Source of the DNA: Oegoconia quadripuncta
Taxonomy: Eukaryota; Arthropoda; Insecta; Lepidoptera; Autostichidae
Direction of reading: 5' to 3'
NCBI GenBank assembly: GCA_949316235.1
Contig: OX438755.1
Location: forward strand, 20,483,151-20,547,150
Length of the DNA stretch: 64,000 nucleotides
Shown: positions 43,801 to 52,800 of the stretch, in pieces
How the letters are laid out: each line of letters opens with the position of its first letter
Position numbering within the stretch: the first letter of the stretch is position 1
Program-made: the position numbers and the translations under genes
Notes under the pieces: generated by a model
Seen by the model: only the letters and a program-made list of their open reading frames with translations
What the model was told of the DNA's origin: nothing
Databases searched by the model: none

Positions 43801-46800
43801 CTCGTCATGTAACGTTACGTTATTATTGATTGCGCGAGTGTGTCATCTCAACCACTTTAGGGCCAATGCACATCGAGCGTTCGCAACGCATCAAGAAAGA
43901 CCGTTGTGGTAGAACGCTGCAGTTAAATAAAATGTTTTCTTTGGTAAACTTCTCCACTGGCCGCTTTTTCTTACCACTTTGTATTAGCGTTAGTATACTG
44001 GTACTTTTCAGTATTAAAAAGCGGTACTAAAATGTCGCCCTCAAAATGGTTGAAATGGCAAACAATTCATCCATATCTACACTAGTATTATAAATGCGAA
44101 AGTGAGTCTGGTTTGTTACATTTTGGACCTAGAGAAGGACATAATAGAGTTCGAATTCAAGATGATTTGAGGATCCGAAGTAATTCCACGAGGGCGGAAA
44201 GCTAGTGACATGACTAGCAAAGCACAAAAGTTAGATGCATAATATGACATTTCAAAAACGGTTCTTGATTTCAACAATATAAGGGATGTTCTTGCCTTGT
44301 AACGTTTATCATCGTAATAACGCTCCGTGCGCATTGGCCCTTATATGTCTTACGTCGCTGACCATCCCATTGTTTGGCGGGCATATCGCGGGCAAATGGC
44401 AACACGTTTAGTTAGGTCATCAGATGCGAATGTCATTCGATCGTGTGCCTTGAATTGAATTTTGTAATGAGTGCCATGGTGGCCTTAAATTGCCCGTAAG
44501 ATACAATGAATAATTTTGACAAGCTTTATTTTGGGGAAACTTCACCGTCTCCGTGGCTCAATTTAAACAACATTGGGTTTACGATTCGGAGCTCGCGGGT
44601 TCGATCCCCAGCGGGGTACATGTTTAAGTACTCAGTTTGGTTGGTGGTAGGGCATTTTAAATGTCCGCATGGCTAGTTACCACCATCTTATCTAAATCTG
44701 CCGCCAAGCAGCAATGTTAATAGCATTGTTGTGTTCCGGTTGACAGAGATAAGATAGCCAGTCCCCCAAAAATGTGTTGGGGTTTCCGGGTCAGTACGCT
44801 TCCACCTTCGACCGCATCTTCACTTAACATCAGGTGCGATTGAGGTCAAGTACGAATCCGTCGTGCATAAAGAAAAATCCGTTTCGCCGTGATTTAGCAA
44901 CAAATAAACAAACAAGCACGATTGACAAACAAATGTTTGGCACGATTGTTTGTTTGGTTAAACTTGAAAAAATTGATTTGTTAAAAAAATTATTAAACAA
45001 ACGACCATCGGTGCCAGGAAAATAATCCAATTCCTCAGAGGGGCAAACCTGAGCAACGAACTATAGATTAGTGGCGATCACAATAGATCAGCAACGATCG
45101 CAGTGATAGCAGTCTTCGACGACCTGCAACCGTCACACATGCAACCAATACCAGTAAACAAACAAAGATCCAAACTTACGCATTTATAATATTAGTTAGA
45201 TAGTTAGATGTGGTTTAAAAAACATTGTTTTTTATGCACAACGGGTTGGTACTTGACCTCAATCACACCTGATGTTAAGTGAAGATTATTAGGTCGAAGG
45301 TGGAAGCGTACTGACCCGGAAACCCCAACACATTTGGGGGACTGGCTATCTTATCTCTGACAACCGGAACACAACAATGCTATTAACATTTTTTTTTTTT
45401 TTTTTTTTATATGAGAGGGCGGCAAACGAGCATGCGGGTCACCTGATGGAAAGCAATCACCGCCGCCCATGGACACCCGCAACACCAAAAGGGTCACAGA
45501 TGCGTTGCCGGCCTTTGAGGAAGGTGTCCACCCCAGAATAAGTAGGGCAGCCTGAGCGATGAGGGATTCTCCAGCACTAACTGGTACCCTCCTGGGGTAC
45601 TAACTCTTTAAATACCGCTACCATTCTGGAGAGAGACTGGAAGGTGGGCCTCCGGCGCCCTCGCTCACCGGACGAAGCGCAGTGGCAAAATGCCACTACT
45701 CAGACGTCGGTCTTCTGCGAGAGGGTGGTACTTCCCCGGTCGAGCCGGCCCATTCATGCTGCAAGCTAATAGCTTACAGCGTGGCTCTACCACTACACTA
45801 ATAACATTGCTGCTTGGCGGCAGGGGCGGACATGCCTAATTTTAATTAGTTATATTTTTATCCTTCACAGAGAATAGAAATTTGAATTCTGAGATCTGGG
45901 GTTCTATTACATAATGTAAACGTTATCGTCATCGGTTACATTCTGTGTGCGAAGTGCGAGTCTTGCCTCGTTTTTAACTTTACCATCGCGTTCGCGTTTA
46001 CGCAAAAAGTATCTATGAAAAAAAAGCGTTTTGCAAACTATCCGCTAGAGGCGCTGCACGTTTCTTCATACAAATCGTCACGTAAACGTGAACGCGGTAG
46101 TAAAGTTAAGTCGAAACAAAACTCACACTCCGCCCTTTGACATGTGATTGGTTGGCTCATCGCTCGTTCGGCAAATTGACGGCTTCTCATTGGTCAACGT
46201 AATCGATGACGATACCGATGAAGTTACATAATCAAAGGGCTGAACCCTAAAACTGATAATAACTGAATATGTAAAATATTATCTTAACAATGTAATACTT
46301 CGTCCAGGGAATAATAATAAAGATATCAAAGAAACTATTGTCAACGATTTATCATTATATAAAAAACATGTTTTCCGGAGCGCCATGGATATTCTCGATA
46401 GCGATTTGACAGTTTCTAGTAAATTATCTAAAGCTGATAAAGTGATTGATAAATGTTTTAATAGAGGCAATGCTACACCAGAAACTATGGATATCGGTCA
46501 AGATCATTTAGTTTTTTTTTAATCGTTCCCAATATAAATGCAAAGCGCGATTTGTATGATGGAATGTCCCAAAGGCGGCCATACTTTATCCAATCGATCA
46601 CCAGAGTTATGGCCGTTGGTGGTTTGGTTGGTTCGATTTAGTTTCAACACAACATTTGGTGGTACTTAGACGACTCTGTAATTGTGATACAAGGGCCGCA
46701 AATTTTGTTTAGTGGCCGTTGAAAATATGATGCGAATCCATCGGGAAGAGAGAAGTTGATTCTATTCTATTTTGCAGAGAACCTCATGGTCACTTTCCGT

Positions 46801-49800
46801 CGCGACATGCGGTTCTCCTGACACCACCAAATCAACTAAGTTTGTTTCCAAAGTTCACAGTGCGAGTGGCCTAACTTCGAGCGATATTTCTACGTATAAA
46901 CAATAACGTGTTATTATGTGAATTAAATGTTACAACGTATCAGGAATTTAAAGCCGGATAAATCCAGGGATTTAGATTAAATACTCAACAATTTGACACT
47001 ATTTTTCTAGGATATACATTGAACTATGGTAAAATTGTACAAAACTACCGCAGGCGGAATCAGCCATTTAGCCCCAACCTTTTCAAACCTTACATGGCGT
47101 TGAAGCTAAGCGCAAAAACATGGGCATCTCGCATAAAAGGAGTTCTTTGTAGAATGTTGGCGTGAATGTCATCCAATGAACCGCCACAATCAGAATAATT
47201 CCAACGACGATAAAATCCTCTTCCAATAGACTTCCTTTTTTTTTATGCACAACAGGTTTGTACTTGGCCTCAATCACACCTGATGTTAAGTGAAGATGAG
47301 GTCGAAGGTGGAAGCGTACTGACCCGGAAACCCCAACACATTTGGGGGACTGGCTATCTTATCTCTGTCAACCGGAACACGACAATGGTATTAACATTGC
47401 TGCTTGGCGGCAGATTTAGATAAGATGGTGGTAGCTAGCCAGGCGGACATTTAAAATGCCCTACCACCAACCAAACCGAGTACTAAAATATGAATCCAGC
47501 TGGGTATCGAACCCGCGATCTCCGAATCGTAAACCCAATGTTGTTTACATTGAGCCACGGAGGCGGTTAAACGGTTTTACAACCAGTCTGCATTGTCAGA
47601 CATCTTTAAATAAAATGAACAAGTTGGTACATATACTTAATATATGTTACGTACGCAGTGTTATTAAGGTTACTTTGTCAAAACCATCATCATATCAGTC
47701 ATATGACGCCCATCGGCCTCCTTCATAGATCCCAAGCAGGGCTTGCCGGTGCGTCTTCTCAACCCCAGAACTTAACTGCCCCAACGGCTATCAATTCTTC
47801 GACCTACCCACTGCCCTACTTGCCCAACACACTGCTACTTACTATTTAGCTATGTCGATATACGCTTTTATAATAAGGTTCCAGTGGACATTCACAATTT
47901 ACCTTTAAATAAATTCAAAACCATCATAAAACAGACATTATTTACCAAAGGCAATTATGAAATTTCTGACTATCTGGTTGATAAGCAAGGATGACATAGA
48001 CCGCTCGGCGATATTCAGTCTAATTATACAATATAATATAATTGTAACCCAAACTTATTTAAAAGAGCAACCCTTGAGTTTCTTGCTCGTTCTTCTCTGG
48101 GGAATCAGCTTTGTGAATGAGCAATAATGTCAAAAACTTTAATAATAAGATAATAAACTTTTCTTTCCACTCTCTCAAACGTCTCCAAAGCTTTTTGCCC
48201 CTAAACACTAAGATTACTCTTGTGCAATCTCTCATCTTCCCAATATTCGACTACGCCGATTCTTGCTACTTGGACGCCACCGAGGAGCTTCTTAACAAAC
48301 TTGAACGTCTCCAAAACTTGTGCATACGATTCATTTTCGGACTGCGCAAGTACGACCATGTGTCCCATCTTCGTTCGCAGTGATTCAAGTGGCTCCCGAT
48401 TCGTCTTCGTAGGAATGCTCATGTCGTCTCTCTTCTCTATAATATCTTGCATAATTCTTCTTCCCCTTCTTATTTGCGTGAGCGCTTTTCTTTTTCGCGG
48501 CCACAGGATGAGCCCTGCCGTTCTAATGTCAGGACTCTGCTGTGTATCCCTTCTCACCGCTCAGACTTCTACTCACATTCTTTCACTGTGCATGCTGCCA
48601 GGCTGTGGAATTCTCTTCCTCACACTATCCGTGCCAGTCCATCGATCGCTGTCTTTAGGAAAAGAGTTAAGGAACATTACCTTTCCATTTCATAGTGTTA
48701 TTCCGTGTATTATATGTATGTTATACTTTATATTCGTATGTGTTGAAATATGTACTTATTTATGTATTTATGTACTTATTAGTATGTAGTTACATTTATA
48801 TTCAGTTAGGTTTTTTTATCTATCATATTTATCCATTTTTTAGATTGTGCACGTCTTATCTGCCTCTTCCAGTCATATCTCTCTTTCGTAGGTCTGCTGG
48901 AAGAAATTTCATTGTAGAAATAAGCAGAACCTGTTGTGTCGTCTCTATTATGTTGTATCTGTATGTCTTTTTTTCTTGTGTGCAATAAATGATAAATAAA
49001 TAAATAAATAATATTCCATTTTCCAAATAAAAAACAAATTTGGATATAGCTTTGAAAATCGCAGGAATTGGTACATATGATTAACGAAGAAAAAAAAACT
49101 CCAATTTCATAGGTAAAGACCCAATATTATGTATGTTTACCCGTTATTTAGTGCTTCTTAATTCACACCATTGAAGTATACTTGTGCGAAAAACTAGATG
49201 CTCTGTAACGACATGAAGAAAGACAAACAAACACACTCATTTATGATACTATATGATTAATTTCATATGATATCATTATATCATCCATAAACGATTACGG
49301 CCTTCATTTATTAGAACAAGAGACACTTAAAAAGATCACTATCAAATAACAGGTAATAATATTGTTTATCTATTATCGGTAGGTGAAGCCATGAGTCATA
49401 GTTCGCACATCATACTTAATTACTTAAGTTTTAAATTATGCTGTAAGTACATAGAATGTCCAAAGCGTGCCCTCAACCGCGAGGTCGAAAGTTTTAATGT
49501 CAGCCAAATATCACACGTCACCCAGCTTAGGTGTGACAGGAGAGGGTAGAGGCCCTCACATCGAGATTCTTGCTTGTTCTTCATAGGCAAAAACGGGATG
49601 CTATTTTGACGGTTTGCTATTTTGACCGTTTGCTATTTTGACGGGTTGCTATTTTGACGGATTGCTATTTTGACGGTTTGCTATTTTGATGGGTAGCTAT
49701 TTTGACGGGTTGCTATTTTGACAGATTGCTAGTTTTGACAGGTTGCTATTTTGATGGGTTGCTATTTTGACCGTTTGCTATTTTGACGGGTTGCTATTTT

Positions 49801-52800
49801 GACCGTTTGCTATTTTGACGGGTTGCTATTTTGAATGTTTGCTATTTTGACGGGTTGCTAGTTTGACGGAGTTGTTTGGTGTAGTGGTTAGAATCTCTGA
49901 CTGCTATACCAAATGGTCGCGGGTTCGAATCCCGCTAGGGGCATACGTTTGTATGATGAATACAGACAGTTATTTAGATATCTCACGGACTTTTGGCGAG
50001 GATTCGCGAGACGGAAACGTAATCTCGCGATCGCACGCGTGGTGTCTCTCGAATGGGCCATTACTATATCAACCACGAGATAGTGGATAGTACTATATCT
50101 TCACTGTCGTACCCTACAGTTTAAGGGCGATAACCTATAATGGCGATTTTTAGTGAAATGGGCCGGCGCTATTTAAACTCTTGTTCAATCTTCTTTCCGG
50201 TGGAAAGCACCTTGCAAATATAAACCCAAATATGTGTTTATTACTGAAGTGCGACCCCGCGTGGCCGAAATGTTGTTCGTGCGAAGTATGCTTAGGCGAT
50301 GTACAACTGTGCGACACGCCATTTGCCCGAAGCATTGCTCGTGCGAAGTGTGATTGCGATTTACGACTGTACGACACGCCATTTGCCCGAAGCATTGCTC
50401 GTGCGAAGTATGATTTAGCGATGTACGACTGTGCGACACGCCATTTGTCCGAAGCATTGATTGTGCGAAGTATGAATAGGCGATATACGACTGTGCGACA
50501 CGTCATTTGTCCGACCGGAGCATTGTGCGTGCGAAGTATGATTAGGCGATGTACAACTGTGCAACACGCCATTTGTCCGAAGCATCCTTTGTATCCATCC
50601 ATCCCATAAATATTGTGAAACTAACTTTTAACTTTTAAATATTTCAAGTTACAGAATTGTAGAAAATAAATTGGCCAAGTGCGAATCAGGCCACACGCAG
50701 TTCCGTACTTGCGCTCACAATATGTTGACATAGGGGGTTTGTTGTTTAAAAACTCATTGGTACATGGCCTGTCTGCGAAACGAATCCGGACCTACCAAAT
50801 TGGGTGATCGCGTCTTAACCGCTGAGCCGTTGAGTTAACAGCCGGCAGGAGCCTTAAGATCACGCATTTAATTATTCACAAAACATTGTAGTGGTAGAGC
50901 CACGCTGTAAGCTATTAGCTTGCAGCATGAATGGGCCGGCTCGACCGGGGAAGTACCACCCTCTCGCAGAAGACCGACGTCTGAGTAGTGGCATTTTGCC
51001 ATTGCGCTTCGTCCGGTGAGCGAGGGCGACGGAGGCCCACCTTCCAGTCTCTCTCCAGAATGGTAGCGGTATTTAAAGAGTTAGTACCCCAGGAGGGTAC
51101 CAGCACTGCTGGAGAGTCCCTCATCGCTCAGGCTGCCCTACTTATTCTGGGGTGGACACCTTCCTCAAAGGCCGGCAACGCATCTGTGACCCTTTCGGTG
51201 TTGCGGGTGCCCATGGGCGGCGGTGATTGCTTTCCATCAGGTGACCCGCATGCTCGTTTGCCGCCCTCTCATATAAAAAAAAAAAAAAAAAAAAAACTAA
51301 TATAGGAACCTAATTTCCTACCGCACTTTAAAAGGCATAAGTGGTGGGCTTGTCCCGACAGTGAACCACGATCGCTACCATAACTAACACACGTCACCAT
51401 CACAATTAATTAGTCAGAGAGTTCCATAAACGGCGACAGAGTGTGGGTGAGATTCTTAATACCACGCTATGTTTTGGATGGTTTTCGGAGTCTCTCTCTC
51501 TACCAACTGTATGGCGTTGGAAAGAGACTGCAGACATGGCACACTCACCGGGACCAAAGAGCCTTATAGGGGCGTCGGCGATTTGTAAGTTCGCTAATGG
51601 CTGTGTTGATTACATATACTTATACATTTTTTTTTAAAGAAACATAGTGGAATTTTAGTTAGAATGCGGCTCTTTATGTTGGATGAAAATTGGTTAAGCG
51701 ATTTCTTAGATATTTAGCTTGTAATACAGTTTCTTGGTGTATTTGGATGATTTTCTATTTTTTTTTTTCATTTTAGATTAAACTTAATCTTAATAAAAAA
51801 AATAATAGAAAATGATCCAAATACACCAAACAACTGTATTACAAGCTAAATATCTTAACTGAACCAATTTTCATTATTTGGAATTCATAGCTTTTTAATA
51901 AATTAATTAATTTAATGATGTATTTATGTGGAATAGGCTACAAACGCGACCGTCAAATGACAACGCCATTGGATGATGGTTTTGAAAAAAAAAATATTAA
52001 AGTACCGGCCAATAGGTACCTTCTATTTCACTTACCAAATATGCCGTAATTTTCCTTACGATAAAAAAACTCATCCGGTATGTATTGTGTATAACGTACA
52101 AAGTTATAAACAATGTACACTGGTAAATCAAACAAAGCAAGCAACAAACTTCTATTTTCTTGAACAAACACCGAGTGGCGGAGGACCTGGTGACCTGTAG
52201 TACAGGATCTACCTAGTACATGCACCAGTCTCCACACACATATCGCAAACTTTTGAAAGAAATACCTAAGTTAGCTTAAGGGCTTTATCACACTAGCGAG
52301 TTGCGAGCGAGTGGAAAGCGGGGCGAGTGCGCAGCGAGTACGCCACGAGTTCGCGACGTATGCGCAGCGAGGTCGCCGCGGGTGGGCAGCGAGTTCGCGG
52401 CGTGCGATTCTCGTTTTGTACATTCAGTGCCAGAATGGATTACGACGAGGAAACACTGCTGTTAGCTTTGTTACTCCGAAGACGGAAACGAAGACAAAAG
52501 CAGATAAAACGACAAATATGGGAGGACCCATTATCAAGTCGCGAACTCGCGGCGTGCTGGCTGCGCACTCGCTCGCAACTCGCTAGTGTGATAACGCTCT
52601 AAGTTTCGCTATTTGTGGTGAAAACGATAAATAATTTTATTATTATTATTATAAACAATGTGGACTCATGTTTGGCTTCAAGGAGTACGAGATTGCAAGC
52701 TCGTTCAGCAGGATGAAAGGTCCGCCACGCATTTGCATCAATTGTTGCAAATTCACACAGCCCTATAACAAACTACACTTCCAACTCTCCCCTCGAAGAT

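Noticed and set aside
44548..44620. Possible tRNA gene with B box GGTTCGATCCC
   Set aside because: It is the SINE-A head, always followed by the SINE-A body.
48201..48557. Minus-strand open frame of 118 codons
   Set aside because: It is antisense to the LINE RT C-terminus on the plus strand, whose protein matches a known pattern.
49609..50590. CRISPR-like array
   Set aside because: Repeats are contiguous or vary in length without unique spacers, there are no cas genes, and the genome is eukaryotic.
50150..50609. Long open frames on both strands (up to 150 codons)
   Set aside because: They run through the 62-bp minisatellite; periodic sequence without stops explains both.
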